From Limisphaerales bacterium (GTDB lineage: Bacteria > Verrucomicrobiota > Verrucomicrobiia > Limisphaerales > UBA1096), in assembly GCA_004213515.1 (NCBI GenBank), contig SHAK01000005.1, forward strand, positions 1 through 64,000: a stretch of DNA of 64,000 nucleotides, given 5' to 3'. A program made the position numbers and the translations under genes. This document shows, one piece after another, positions 1 through 9,074 of this stretch. The stretch's first letter is position 1; each line of letters opens with the position of its first letter. A model generated the notes under the pieces. It searched no databases, was not told where the DNA came from, and saw only the letters and a program-made list of their open reading frames with translations.

Positions 1-2
1 TA

Positions 3-353
3 AGCCACTGGGTAAACTATGTTCACACAAAAGACTCCAGTATAAAAAACCATGCTAAGGTTGTGTATTTAGTAGATTCAGGCGTTCAAGCAGATGCAAG
101 TAAAAGCCCAAGCGTTGATATTAACTCAACCACAAAATTAGGAGCTTTTATGATAGGCGACCCCGCTGTAATGATCAATGGATCTGGCTGCCCTTCATGC
201 ATGACGGGACTAGGGAACCCTTGGTGGGGCGGTCCGCATCTTCGTCATGGCGGCCGCAGCGTAAACTCCTTATCCGATGGACACGTTGAAACAATGAAAC
301 CTTTTTGGTTCTACCCTAAAACTCCTTGGCTAAATCCGGCTATAGGAGGATAA
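3..353 (+). CDS. Pseudopilin-like H-X9-DG protein, C-terminal part (gene starts before the window)
   Basis: The frame is open from base 3, so this is the 3' end of a gene cut by the window edge; the GTG at 63 in the ORF track is only an internal codon. The visible 116 residues contain the C-terminal signature His-X9-Asp-Gly ([12 protein letters not shown] followed by HVE) found at the end of the prepilin-like proteins that are hugely expanded in Verrucomicrobiota and Planctomycetota. The N-terminal methylation helix is not visible. Two full-length paralogues lie downstream at 765 and 2337 with the same C-terminal motif. The family's role is not established; the proteins are thought to be exported through pilus or T2SS-like machinery. 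Family is clear, function unknown. Confidence 0.85.
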   Translation, partial: SHWVNYVHTKDSSIKNHAKVVYLVDSGVQADASKSPSVDINSTTKLGAFMIGDPAVMINGSGCPSCMTGLGNPWWGGPHLRHGGRSVNSLSDGHVETMKPFWFYPKTPWLNPAIGG

Positions 354-364
354 ATTTAAAAATT

Positions 365-739
365 ATGGTGAAGCTCAAAGGCAATAAAGCATTCACTTTA
401 ATCGAGTTACTTGTAGTAATAGCCATCATTGGTATTTTAGCTGGATTACTTCTACCGGTATTAAATAAAGCAAAAGGAAAAGCTCATTCTATTAAATGCC
501 TTAGCAATGTTAAGCAATTGGCATTAGGATGGCTGCTTTACGCAAGCGATCATGAAGGAAAATATGCTAACAACCACGGCCGAGATCAAACTCGAGATCA
601 ACGAAATAATTGGGCAAACAATGTCTTGGACTGGAATAACAGCTCAGATAACACGAATAGACTAGCACTTCTTAACAAAAACACTATTATAACTAACAAC
701 AGAGACGAGCAAACAATAGAATTTTCAGAAATTAAATAG
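365..739 (+). CDS. Short pseudopilin-like protein, probably truncated
   Basis: The ATG at 365 is preferred over the TTG at 326 given in the track: it follows AGGAGG at about 345-350 and puts the prepilin cleavage motif (A before FTLIELL) near residue 9. The 124-aa product has the hydrophobic methylation helix (residues about 8-30, ending [13 protein letters not shown]) and the next conserved block ([11 protein letters not shown]). It stops where the paralogues continue into the FRCPGDKS segment and the H-X9-DG end. So about 150 C-terminal residues are missing, and no matching frame follows before the next gene 25 bases on. It is either a decayed copy or a deliberately short pilin-like subunit; I favour truncation. 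Confidence 0.7.
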   Translation: MVKLKGNKAFTLIELLVVIAIIGILAGLLLPVLNKAKGKAHSIKCLSNVKQLALGWLLYASDHEGKYANNHGRDQTRDQRNNWANNVLDWNNSSDNTNRLALLNKNTIITNNRDEQTIEFSEIK

Positions 740-764
740 CGGATAAACAGCGAGAAAAACACAA

Positions 765-1589
765 ATGAATAAGAGCCTTAATAGGAGCGCCTTTACGCTT
801 ATAGAACTTCTAGTTGTAATTGCTATTATAGCAATTCTCGCAGCTTTACTTCTTCCTGCGTTATCACTAGCAAAAACAAAGGCGCAAGGAATAAGCTGCT
901 TAAACAATCACAGACAGCTGATGGTTGCATGGCGAATGTACGTTGAAGACAATGACAGTTGGCTTCCCCATGTAAAGCACGGCCCCTATGAATGGGTTGG
1001 AGGTTGGCTGGATTACAGTAATAATAAAATGAACTGGGACCCTGAAGCTAATCTTACTCGAAGTTTGCTTTGGAAATATTGTGGTGAAAACCGCACCATA
1101 TTTAGATGCCCTGGCGACAAAAGTTACACTAATGTTAAAGGAAAAAAAATTCCCAGAGTTCGAAGTATGTCTATGCTTAACTGGGTAGGAGGAAGAGGAG
1201 AAAACAGACCAATGGGCTGGTCTGCAAATTCAGGACCTTGGAGGATCTATCGCAAATTTGGAGACATGACAAACCCAGGCCCATCTTCAACATTCATATT
1301 CCTTGATGAAAGAGAAGACAGTATAAATGATGGGATGTTTGTGGTAGATATGGGAGGCTATCCAAATAATCCAACAATGCACCGCATAGTCGATATACCC
1401 GCGAGCTATCACGGAGGAGCTGGCGGCTTTTCATTTGCAGACGGTCATTCAGAAACAAAAAAATGGACCGACCCTCGAACTGTTGCCCCATTTAGAAAAG
1501 GTGTAGTAACAGGATACGATAGGCCCTCACCAAATAATTCTGACATTGTTTGGATGCAAGAAAGAGCAACTAGGAGCTTAAATAACTAA
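765..1589 (+). CDS. Pseudopilin-like H-X9-DG protein
   Basis: Full-length 274-aa member of the prepilin-type N-terminal cleavage/methylation family. Residues about 9-32 give the cleavage site (A before FTLIELL) and a hydrophobic helix ending [10 protein letters not shown], with Glu at mature position 5. The middle has the conserved FRCPGDKS block, and the C-terminus has the H-X9-DG motif ([12 protein letters not shown] followed by HSETKKW). The protein is expected to be inserted in the inner membrane, cleaved by a prepilin peptidase (not in this window) and assembled or released. It is the third member of a same-strand paralogue array. The substrate or structure it serves is unknown. Confidence 0.88.
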   Translation: MNKSLNRSAFTLIELLVVIAIIAILAALLLPALSLAKTKAQGISCLNNHRQLMVAWRMYVEDNDSWLPHVKHGPYEWVGGWLDYSNNKMNWDPEANLTRSLLWKYCGENRTIFRCPGDKSYTNVKGKKIPRVRSMSMLNWVGGRGENRPMGWSANSGPWRIYRKFGDMTNPGPSSTFIFLDEREDSINDGMFVVDMGGYPNNPTMHRIVDIPASYHGGAGGFSFADGHSETKKWTDPRTVAPFRKGVVTGYDRPSPNNSDIVWMQERATRSLNN

Positions 1590-1640
1590 AGCAGTCAAAT
1601 GGAACGTTTATTAAATTCGAATTTATAGAGTCTCAACGAA

Positions 1641-2303
1641 ATGAATTCTTTTTATTATTTAACAGCAATAGGACCTATATTAATTGTAGGTGTATTAATA
1701 TATATTTTCTGGATTAAAGAAAAAAAAAGGACCAAAGAATTATCTTTATTAGCAGCCTCACTAAAACTCAATTTTTCGCATAAGGATAACGAAGGACTAT
1801 TCGATAAGATGAATAAATTTCATCTTTTTTCCGTTGGCCACTCTAAAAGAATAAAAAACTTAATTGAAGGAGATGCTAATAATGCCGAGTTATCTATTTT
1901 CGATTACCAGTACACAACAGGCGGAGGGCAGCACTCTCATACTTGCCGTCAAAGTGTATTTTGCATTAGATCCCCCAAGCTTTGCTTGCCTTATTTTAGC
2001 ATGAGACCTGAAGGAATCTTTCACAAAATAGGCGGTGCATTTGGCTATCAGGATATTGATTTTAAATCACATCCAGAATTTTCAAAAAAATATTTATTAA
2101 GAGGTGAAAACGAGGAATCTATCCGGCAGTTATTTAACAAAAACTTACTTAAAAATATAGAATCTCAACAAAAAATAAGTATAGAAGGTGGCGGTAATCA
2201 ATTGGCATTTTATCGTCATAAAAAGAGAATCAAGCCAGATGATATTGAGAGCTTTATGGATGAAGGCTTCTATTTTTTTAAGCTTTTTCTTGAAGCCACT
2301 TAA
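1641..2303 (+). CDS. Uncharacterised membrane-anchored protein
   Basis: 220-aa protein with one N-terminal transmembrane helix (residues about 6-24), a basic KEKKR stop-transfer segment, and a soluble domain that is probably cytoplasmic. The soluble part contains a HLFSVGHSKRIKNLIEG stretch, a FDYQYTTGGG strand pair and an LPYFSMRPEG motif. These resemble a widespread family of unknown function typified by a single TM followed by FDYxY and PEF segments (here HPEFSKKYLL). It lies between two pseudopilin-like genes, 51 bases after one and 33 before the next, so it may be co-transcribed. No function can be assigned; confidence refers to it being a real gene. Confidence 0.75.
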   Translation: MNSFYYLTAIGPILIVGVLIYIFWIKEKKRTKELSLLAASLKLNFSHKDNEGLFDKMNKFHLFSVGHSKRIKNLIEGDANNAELSIFDYQYTTGGGQHSHTCRQSVFCIRSPKLCLPYFSMRPEGIFHKIGGAFGYQDIDFKSHPEFSKKYLLRGENEESIRQLFNKNLLKNIESQQKISIEGGGNQLAFYRHKKRIKPDDIESFMDEGFYFFKLFLEAT

Positions 2304-2336
2304 CAACTTCTTTAACAAAAAAATTCATATAGAGAA

Positions 2337-3146
2337 ATGAACAGCAAAAAAGCATTCACACTTATAGAGCTACTTGTGGTTATAGCGATAATTGCTATTC
2401 TAGCGGGATTACTTTTACCTGCATTAGCCAAGGCTAAAAATAAAGGACAACACACGGTATGTATATCTAATCTCAAACAATTAGATTTAGCGTGGATACT
2501 CTATGCTAATGACTATGATGACAACTTGGTTTGGAATGATCTAACAGCCAACGGCAGTGGCTGGGTTCGAGGAATAATCGATTACAATCCAAGCAATCCG
2601 CATAACACAAATATAGACGGGTTAATGGATCCTAAATATGCCAAATTAGCACCTTATACTCAAACACCTGGCATATACCGTTGCCCTGGAGACAAAAGTA
2701 CCGTTAAAAGCCGTGGAAAAATATCCCCTAGAGTCCGAAGCGTATCTCTCAGTCAATCAATGAATTCAAGAAACGACTGGCTAAGTTTTTTAACAAAAAA
2801 AAAGTACCATGTATTCAGGAAGCTATCTGACATTAATGTCATGGGCCATTCTAATGCATATAATTTTATAACTGAACACCCGGACAGCATTAACTTCGGC
2901 GATCTTGCTGTTGCAATGAATGACAATATATCTTTGGATAGAATCCATATAATTGACTATCCAGCAAGCAACCATAATGGATCTGGCACAATTTCATTTG
3001 CTGATGGACATGTAGAAAGCCGCAAGTGGCTAGATGCTCGAACTACTCCGAAAGTTAGCAATAAATCGATTCCCCTTGTTGTTCCTTCTCCTAACAATAT
3101 GGACATGGTTTTTCTTTCTAGCAAATCTTCAGTACGGATAAACTAG
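2337..3146 (+). CDS. Pseudopilin-like H-X9-DG protein
   Basis: 269-aa full-length paralogue of the 765-1589 gene. It has the FTLIELL cleavage/methylation segment at residues about 7-30 ending [10 protein letters not shown], the YRCPGDKS block, and the C-terminal H-X9-DG motif ([12 protein letters not shown] followed by HVESRKW). An A9 tract near 2794-2802 encodes a run of lysines and could be prone to slippage. It is the last gene of the pseudopilin array; a sulfatase follows after 15 bases on the same strand, so the two may share a transcript. Biological role unknown. Confidence 0.88.
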   Translation: MNSKKAFTLIELLVVIAIIAILAGLLLPALAKAKNKGQHTVCISNLKQLDLAWILYANDYDDNLVWNDLTANGSGWVRGIIDYNPSNPHNTNIDGLMDPKYAKLAPYTQTPGIYRCPGDKSTVKSRGKISPRVRSVSLSQSMNSRNDWLSFLTKKKYHVFRKLSDINVMGHSNAYNFITEHPDSINFGDLAVAMNDNISLDRIHIIDYPASNHNGSGTISFADGHVESRKWLDARTTPKVSNKSIPLVVPSPNNMDMVFLSSKSSVRIN

Positions 3147-3161
3147 CCGCTTTCATTTAAA

Positions 3162-4493
3162 ATGATTAACCGAACATTCCTTCTTCTTTCGTCATTATTG
3201 ATAATACACTCTCAAAGTATCTTCTCTAATCAAAGCGATCTTAAATATAATATAATTTTAATTATGGCTGATGACTCAGCTGCTGATAATTATGGATGCT
3301 ACGGAAGCACTTTTTTCAAAACTCCCATATTAGATCGACTTGCAAATACAGGTGCGAAATTTAACCACTGCTACTCTGAACCCGTTTGCACTCCTAGCCG
3401 AGTAAAGATTATGACCGGCAGAAGCGGGGTTAGAAATTATGTTCAATTTGGTACACTTGATAAAGATGAGATAACATTTGGTAATATAATGAAGAAAGCC
3501 GGTTATGCCACTGCGATAGCTGGTAAATGGCAATTACACAATGGCGATCGTGGAACTCTCGCACCAGCTTCCGGTTTTGATACTTACTGTTTATGGAACT
3601 ATCCAGGAACTGGAAGTTCCAGATACTGGAATCCAAGCATTATGCAAGATGGCCAGTTGCTTGAGACAACAAGCAAAGACTATGGTCCTGATATTTTCTC
3701 CGATTTTATTGTTGAATTCATCAAGAAAAATAAAGAAAAACCATTTTTCGCATATTACCCCATGGCATTGGTTCATTCACCTTTCCCTAAAACTCCCGAC
3801 ACTCTATCTCCTGGAGAAAAAACAGCTAAAGCTAAAGGAATGGACTTATCAAATTTTAAAGACATGACTCTTTATGCAGATAAAATTGTTGGGAAAATAG
3901 TATCTTGCTTGGAAAGGAACGGCTTACGCGAAAAAACGGTTTTAATATATACTACTGATAATGGAACACATCGGAATCTCACTTATCCATATAAAAGTGA
4001 GTCACGCAAAGGTGAGAAAGCATATGCTACAGATGGAGGAACACATGTGCCACTTATCCTAAATTGCCCTGGCACTATACCTCGAGGAATCAAATGCAAT
4101 GATCTAGTCGATTTTTCAGATTTTGTTCCAACGATATCTGAAATCGGCAAAGCAAATCCTCCAGACATTCAATTAGATGGTAAAAGCTTTTGGCCCCAAT
4201 GCCTTGGAAAAAAAGGCAATCCAAGGAAATGGATATTTCAATATTATTACCCAAAATTTAGACCAGCCGCAAAATTACATGGGCAAGGAAGAAATAAAAT
4301 GGAAATTATTTGGGCACATAATCAATTTTTCAAACTCTACAGAAACGGAAAACTATATTCCACAAAGGACAGGCACGAAAAAATGCATATTAAACTTGGG
4401 GAAAGTAAACTTGCAGACAAAACGCGAGACTTACTTCAAAAAGCTATTAATTCGATGCCAAAGACTTCTGCAAAGCTCCAGATTAAAAAATAA
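3162..4493 (+). CDS. Exported sulfatase (arylsulfatase family)
   Basis: 443-aa sulfatase of the alkaline phosphatase superfamily, preceded by a signal peptide (about residues 1-22, ending HSQSIFS). The catalytic motif is C76-T-P-S-R80 followed by TGR, where Cys76 would be converted to formylglycine. Metal ligands include the Asp pair at 37-38 (MADDSA) and the DNG in TTDNGTH. Such enzymes hydrolyse sulfate esters, typically from sulfated polysaccharides in the periplasm. It lies 15 bases after a pseudopilin-like gene. No formylglycine-generating enzyme is encoded in the window, so maturation must come from elsewhere. The substrate cannot be told from sequence. The track ORFs 3541-3867 and 4177-4584 are out-of-frame shadows. 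Confidence 0.9.
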   Translation: MINRTFLLLSSLLIIHSQSIFSNQSDLKYNIILIMADDSAADNYGCYGSTFFKTPILDRLANTGAKFNHCYSEPVCTPSRVKIMTGRSGVRNYVQFGTLDKDEITFGNIMKKAGYATAIAGKWQLHNGDRGTLAPASGFDTYCLWNYPGTGSSRYWNPSIMQDGQLLETTSKDYGPDIFSDFIVEFIKKNKEKPFFAYYPMALVHSPFPKTPDTLSPGEKTAKAKGMDLSNFKDMTLYADKIVGKIVSCLERNGLREKTVLIYTTDNGTHRNLTYPYKSESRKGEKAYATDGGTHVPLILNCPGTIPRGIKCNDLVDFSDFVPTISEIGKANPPDIQLDGKSFWPQCLGKKGNPRKWIFQYYYPKFRPAAKLHGQGRNKMEIIWAHNQFFKLYRNGKLYSTKDRHEKMHIKLGESKLADKTRDLLQKAINSMPKTSAKLQIKK

Positions 4494-4580
4494 GTTCCCC
4501 TATAAGATCGAGCTCAATATAAATTTAGAAAATTTAATGAAAACTTCCATCGTAGCCTCCAATGAGTATCATATTCACCT

Positions 4581-5306
4581 ATGAGTCTTAACGGACAAAA
4601 TGCAGTCGTAGTTGGAGGCGGGACAGGAATGGGAGAAGCTATTGCTCTGGAGCTAGCTAATGAAGGCGCCAATGTAATAGTAGCAGGCCGCAGAAAATCT
4701 AAACTCGAAGATGTAGCTACCAAAGGAGGCGCACGTGTATTAACTCATTCCGTAGACGTGGCAGACCGAAACAGTGTTGAATCATTATTCGATTGGACAA
4801 CCAAAAAATTTAACAATTTAGATATATTGGTAAATTGCGCAGGAGCAAACGTACCAAAGCGCTCAATGAGCGAACTCTCGCCTAACGATTGGGACAAGCT
4901 GATGACAATTAATGCTACTGGAGCATTCAACTGTATGCACTTTGGCCTAAAACTTATGAGGCCTCACAAGAACGGATTAGTTATTAATATATCATCCACA
5001 TCAGGCAAACGTGCAGCTCCTCTTGGCGGAGTAGCTTATAATGCTAGTAAATTTGCTATGGCAGCCTTAGGAACCAGCGCAACTGAAGATGAACGTGAAA
5101 ATGGAATTAGAGTTACAACAATATTCCCCGGAGAGGTTGACACTCCAATATTAGATGATCGCCCCGTTCCGCCTTCCGCTGAACATCGATCAAAAATCCT
5201 TAAGCCGATTGATATAGCTAAAATTACTATTGCAATCGCAAAACTTCCTGCAATTGCCCATGTGCCAGAGCTCGTAATAAAGCCAATTGGACAGTCGTTT
5301 ATCTAA
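4581..5306 (+). CDS. Short-chain dehydrogenase/reductase (SDR)
   Basis: 241-aa classical SDR. The Rossmann glycine motif is GGGTGMG (residues 12-18), followed by NCAG at about 84-87, a catalytic Ser at 137/138 (NISSTSG) and Y152-x3-K156 (YNASK). It should carry out NAD(P)-dependent oxidoreduction of a small alcohol or ketone; the substrate is not evident. The end overlaps the convergent RraA-like gene by 4 bases. The ATG at 4581 is the natural start because the glycine motif follows directly. Assignment to the family is firm. Confidence 0.9.
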   Translation: MSLNGQNAVVVGGGTGMGEAIALELANEGANVIVAGRRKSKLEDVATKGGARVLTHSVDVADRNSVESLFDWTTKKFNNLDILVNCAGANVPKRSMSELSPNDWDKLMTINATGAFNCMHFGLKLMRPHKNGLVINISSTSGKRAAPLGGVAYNASKFAMAALGTSATEDERENGIRVTTIFPGEVDTPILDDRPVPPSAEHRSKILKPIDIAKITIAIAKLPAIAHVPELVIKPIGQSFI

Positions 5307-6076
5307 TCACCGAATTCGCCTGAACTACCAAAACGTTCTCTCGCAGCTAAACCAAAATCTTTTCCAGCCTGATCAACTTCACTAAGTAAATCGTTTAAAG
5401 ATTGCCCCTCTGAGTTTCGAGCTGACTTAATTAAAGTCTCACATTCGTTTTTATCCATAAAAACCGATGCATCGAGTAAACCTTTTTCCTCTCCAAAAGG
5501 AACAGCCAAGAAACCATGTTTATCAGCATGAATAAGTTGTCCTGGGGCTATTGACTGACCAAACACATTAATATCACACCCCCATTCAACAGGAACAACA
5601 TGAGCATGACCAACGCAAAGGCGTTTAGCTAGGGCCTTAAATCCAGCATTAGTCATTTCATCAAGATCCCTTACAGCACCGTCAGTTATTGTTCCTACAC
5701 AGCCAATTGATCTATGAATGTTCGCATTCACCTCACCCCAAAAAGACCCTATGGTTGCTGGTTTATCTAAATCTTGAATAACGACTATCTTTGGCCCAGG
5801 TAAATTAGCGACATAAGATCTATATTCAGACCATCTATTAGCAGCGCCTTTTTTATAATCGGAATTACTTGGTTCTATCTTCACTGTAACAGCCCACCCT
5901 ACCATCGGCCCCATTTGAGGCATGAAATCTGTTGTCACTTCATGATTAATAGCAGCGCAAGTGGGATCGCTCTTTGTGATTTGTTCCCAACCATTATAAA
6001 TAGTAGGGGTATTCCATCGTTTTAATTGTAATAATTCCGAATGAGGGAGTCTTTGTGTAAAATTCTTTTTAGACAT
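5303..6076 (-). CDS. RraA-like / HMG-aldolase family protein
   Basis: The protein carries the RraA-like signature: a glycine-rich TITDGAVRDLDEM segment (the RD pair binds substrate and Mg2+ in HMG/CHA aldolases) and the later GQLIHADKHGFLAVP block. Homologues act as 4-hydroxy-4-methyl-2-oxoglutarate aldolases or oxaloacetate decarboxylases, or are uncharacterised sugar-acid enzymes. I chose the ATG at 6076 (MSKKNF), giving 257 aa; the track start is a TTG at 6136, and ATGs at 6079 and 6133 are alternatives. The longer forms only add a low-similarity leader and approach the divergent gene at 6140. Convergent with the SDR. Exact reaction unknown. Confidence 0.8.
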   Translation of the reverse strand: MSKKNFTQRLPHSELLQLKRWNTPTIYNGWEQITKSDPTCAAINHEVTTDFMPQMGPMVGWAVTVKIEPSNSDYKKGAANRWSEYRSYVANLPGPKIVVIQDLDKPATIGSFWGEVNANIHRSIGCVGTITDGAVRDLDEMTNAGFKALAKRLCVGHAHVVPVEWGCDINVFGQSIAPGQLIHADKHGFLAVPFGEEKGLLDASVFMDKNECETLIKSARNSEGQSLNDLLSEVDQAGKDFGLAARERFGSSGEFGD

Positions 6077-6139
6077 CATTAAATAGAGTTCAATAACCGA
6101 GGCAGGACAAGAACCTAACCCAAGCTTCAACATCAACCA

Positions 6140-6856
6140 ATGAAAACCCTAGATCAAAGCTATGAAGAACCAGCAATGAATCTTGCATGCGATGAAATTT
6201 TACTTAATGAGGTTGATTCAAATCAAAGAGAGGCCACATTAAGATTCTGGGAGCCTCAATCACCATTTGTTGTAATTGGATATGGAAATAACATTCATAG
6301 TGAATGCTTAATTGAATCATGCCGAAGAAACAATATTCAGATATTACGGAGAATTAGCGGTGGAGGCACAGTATTACAAGCAAGGGGATGTCTGAATTAT
6401 TCACTAATACTTCCCATTAACGATGAATTTGGAACAAAAAATATTAATTCAACTAACTGTCATATTATGAAAACCCATCAAATGGCATTCAATAAAGCAC
6501 TTAATAATGGTGTTACAATTGAGGGTCACACAGATCTCGCTTTGGACGGGTTAAAATTTTCAGGAAACGCTCAAAAAAGAACAAAAAACGCACTTGTTTT
6601 CCATGGGACATTTTTACTAAATTTAGAAATCAAACTGCTTGATCTTTCTCTTAAAATGCCTTCATTAGAGCCGAAGTACCGCAAAGGCAGGTCACATCAT
6701 AATTTTTGCAGAAACATACCAATCTCAGTTAGTTCAACAAAAAAACTAATTAAAAAAACATGGGAGGCACAAGACATTGCGAATCCAGTCGATGACAAAA
6801 AAATAGAAGAATTAACTATTACAAAATATACTCAGAAAAAATGGATTTACAGATAA
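6140..6856 (+). CDS. Lipoate-protein ligase A-like protein
   Basis: 238-aa member of the BPL/LplA/LipB fold. It shows the RRISGGGTVLQARGCLNYS lipoate-binding loop (about residues 73-91) and the DGLKFSGNAQ segment with the catalytic lysine, followed by a HGTFLL strand. These enzymes attach lipoate or octanoate to E2 and GcvH subunits. The usual C-terminal LplA accessory domain is absent, as in many short LplA-like or octanoyl-transferase (LipM/LipL) types, so the exact donor is uncertain. It is divergent from the RraA-like gene. No lipoylated enzyme is encoded nearby. Confidence 0.82.
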   Translation: MKTLDQSYEEPAMNLACDEILLNEVDSNQREATLRFWEPQSPFVVIGYGNNIHSECLIESCRRNNIQILRRISGGGTVLQARGCLNYSLILPINDEFGTKNINSTNCHIMKTHQMAFNKALNNGVTIEGHTDLALDGLKFSGNAQKRTKNALVFHGTFLLNLEIKLLDLSLKMPSLEPKYRKGRSHHNFCRNIPISVSSTKKLIKKTWEAQDIANPVDDKKIEELTITKYTQKKWIYR

Positions 6857-6919
6857 AGAAAATATAATCAATCGAGCGAATAACTTGTAATCATTTTAAT
6901 CGTTCCTTTAAATCACCAA

Positions 6920-7738
6920 GTGCCAAGCGTTATAGCAATTACAAATCAAAAAGGAGGAGTCGGGAAAACGACTACTTCCGTTAATTTATCGGCCTGCCTT
7001 GGCGCTATCGGTATTAATGTTCTTCTAATTGATATGGATGCACAGGCTAATTGTACTAGTGGGCTTGGATTTGAAAAAAAGCCGAATGCAAGCCTTTACC
7101 CTGTGTTACTTGGAGAACGAAAACTTACAGATCAAATAATTAAAACTGAGTGTGAAAACGTATCACTTATCCCGAGTGAATTTGACCTCTGTGCAGCCGA
7201 AGTTGAATTGGCTAGATTGTCTTTTGAAACAACTAAAGAAAAAGATAATAAAAATTCAGACCATCATTTAACTTGGCTTAAAGAAGCATTAAAACCTATA
7301 AGCAAAACAAAAAAGTACGATGTTGTATTAATTGATTGCCCTCCTTCTCTTGGAAAACTCACATTAAGTGTTTTAATAGCATCTCAAATGCTTCTTATAC
7401 CTCTACAATGCGAATATTATCCTTTGGAAGGAATAAGTTCTATTACAGACTTAATGAACCAACTCAAGGAATCCGGAGTCAATAAAAAGTTGGAATTAAT
7501 AGGAGTATTGATGACAATGTTTGATAGCAGAACAAATCTCTCTAGAATGGTAGTGAGAGAAGTTCGTGAACATTTTAAAGACAAAGTATTTAAAACCATT
7601 ATACCTCGTGCTACACGGATAGCTGAAGCTCCAAGTCACGGCAAACCAATCATTCAATATGATCCTTACAGTGCTGGATCAGCTGCATATGAATCAGCAG
7701 CTGTTGAGCTTTCCAAACGTTTAGGATTAAAGGAATGA
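6920..7738 (+). CDS. ParA/Soj-family chromosome-partitioning ATPase
   Basis: 272-aa ParA/MinD-type ATPase. The deviant Walker A is KGGVGKTTTS (residues about 10-19), the switch-I region is DMDAQANCTSG and the Walker B-like segment is VLIDCPPSLG. The start is a GTG at 6920, directly before the conserved PSVIAITNQKGG strand, so no N-terminal HTH is present, as in chromosomal Soj. It would bind DNA non-specifically and segregate origins with ParB. No parB follows (the next gene is a PQQ-like protein), so the partner must lie elsewhere if this is the segregation ATPase. Regulation not visible. Confidence 0.9.
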   Translation: MPSVIAITNQKGGVGKTTTSVNLSACLGAIGINVLLIDMDAQANCTSGLGFEKKPNASLYPVLLGERKLTDQIIKTECENVSLIPSEFDLCAAEVELARLSFETTKEKDNKNSDHHLTWLKEALKPISKTKKYDVVLIDCPPSLGKLTLSVLIASQMLLIPLQCEYYPLEGISSITDLMNQLKESGVNKKLELIGVLMTMFDSRTNLSRMVVREVREHFKDKVFKTIIPRATRIAEAPSHGKPIIQYDPYSAGSAAYESAAVELSKRLGLKE

Positions 7739-7773
7739 ACTCCTATTAAATAGATTAAAAAAACATTTGAACC

Positions 7774-9069
7774 ATGGGAAATAAAAAATTAAAAATCACA
7801 CTACTTATTGTTGCTATAATAACCAAATCTAATGGCTCACATGCAGACGATTGGACACAATACAGAGGGCCAAATTTTGATGGTTCATCATCAGAGAAAC
7901 TAAAAATAAACGATTGGCCAAAAACTAAAATAAAGCCCACTTGGAAGAAACCTACCCGACTTGGATTCTCATCTTTATCAGTCGCCAACTCTCGTGTTTT
8001 CACCATTGTAATGGAAAATATTGAAGAAGTAGAACGTGAAGCATGCATTGCAATAAATTATAAAACAGGAGAGAAGATATGGAGTAAAATCCTCAATATT
8101 GCAAAATACGATGGAGGGGGTAATAGCGGAGCTAAAAATAACAAAGGTGGTGATGGCCCAAGAACTACACCTTCCAGCGACGGAGAACGAGTGTTTATAC
8201 TTGATGGACGCATGGTGCTTCATTGTCTAGGTGCTGAAAACGGTGATAAGATATGGTCTGTTAATCTAGTTAAAAAACATGATGCTAAAGCAATAAGATG
8301 GCAAAACGCAGCTGCACCAATCATAGATGGTGATTTAATTTTTGTATGTGGAGGAGGTGAAAAACAATCTCTATTAGGAATAAACAAATTTACGGGTGAA
8401 ACAGAATGGAAAAGTGAAAGCGACTCAATGACCCATGCTAGCCCAATCGTTACAGAGATACATGGCGAAAGACAGGTCATATTTTTAACCCAAAAAGGAT
8501 TGGTTTCATGCAATGTCAAAAACGGTAAAGTCCTTTGGAGAGCCTCCCACCCATTTAAAATATCAACTGCAGCATCCCCTATTGTTGAGGGTAATATTGT
8601 TTATTGTTCGGCAGGTTACGGTGTCGGCGCAGCTGCTTTTGAAATTGATTATAAATCTGGAAGATATACAGCTCGTCAACTTTGGAGAAAACGAAACAAA
8701 TTAATGAATCATTGGAGTACGCCTGTCTGCATTGACGGACATTTGTATGGAATGTTCCAGTTCAAGGAATATGGGGATGGACCTCTTAAATGTGTAGATT
8801 TAAAAAATGGAGAAATTAAATGGGCTAAAGCCGGTTTCGGGCCTGGAGGTGTAATTCTTGTAGACGGAAAGCTAATCGCAACCAGCGATTCAGGAGAGGT
8901 AGTCATCGCAGACGCCTCATCTGATAAATACTCAGAACTAGGAAGATTTAAAGCAATTGAAGGTAAATGCTGGACTCATGGCGCTTTTAGTAATGGACAA
9001 TTTTACATACGCAGCACCAAAGAGATTGCAAGATTCAACTTTAAAAGTTTTCTTTCCAAAAAGAAATAA
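7774..9069 (+). CDS. Exported PQQ-like beta-propeller protein
   Basis: 431 aa with an N-terminal signal peptide (about residues 1-24, ending SNGSHA). The mature protein starts DWTQYRGPNFDG, the characteristic opening of PQQ-like repeat proteins in PVC bacteria. Repeated blades follow with the GxxxW pattern (GEKIWSK, GDKIWSV, GETEWKS, GKVLWRA, GEIKWAK), consistent with a 7- or 8-bladed propeller. Despite the family name there is no sign of a quinoprotein dehydrogenase active site, so it may be a scaffold or binding protein. A second protein of the same type lies at 17683. FKBP isomerase follows after 5 bases, probably in the same transcript. Confidence 0.85.
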   Translation: MGNKKLKITLLIVAIITKSNGSHADDWTQYRGPNFDGSSSEKLKINDWPKTKIKPTWKKPTRLGFSSLSVANSRVFTIVMENIEEVEREACIAINYKTGEKIWSKILNIAKYDGGGNSGAKNNKGGDGPRTTPSSDGERVFILDGRMVLHCLGAENGDKIWSVNLVKKHDAKAIRWQNAAAPIIDGDLIFVCGGGEKQSLLGINKFTGETEWKSESDSMTHASPIVTEIHGERQVIFLTQKGLVSCNVKNGKVLWRASHPFKISTAASPIVEGNIVYCSAGYGVGAAAFEIDYKSGRYTARQLWRKRNKLMNHWSTPVCIDGHLYGMFQFKEYGDGPLKCVDLKNGEIKWAKAGFGPGGVILVDGKLIATSDSGEVVIADASSDKYSELGRFKAIEGKCWTHGAFSNGQFYIRSTKEIARFNFKSFLSKKK

Positions 9070-9074
9070 TATCA

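Noticed and set aside
725-907. Small minus-strand ORF opposite a pseudopilin leader
   Set aside because: Antisense of the hydrophobic FTLIELL helix gives a hydrophobic shadow; no independent evidence for a gene.
4177-4584. 135-aa plus-strand ORF over the end of the sulfatase gene
   Set aside because: Out of frame with the sulfatase, whose C-terminus is well formed; composition is Asn/Lys-rich with no recognisable motif, as expected of a shadow in AT-rich DNA.
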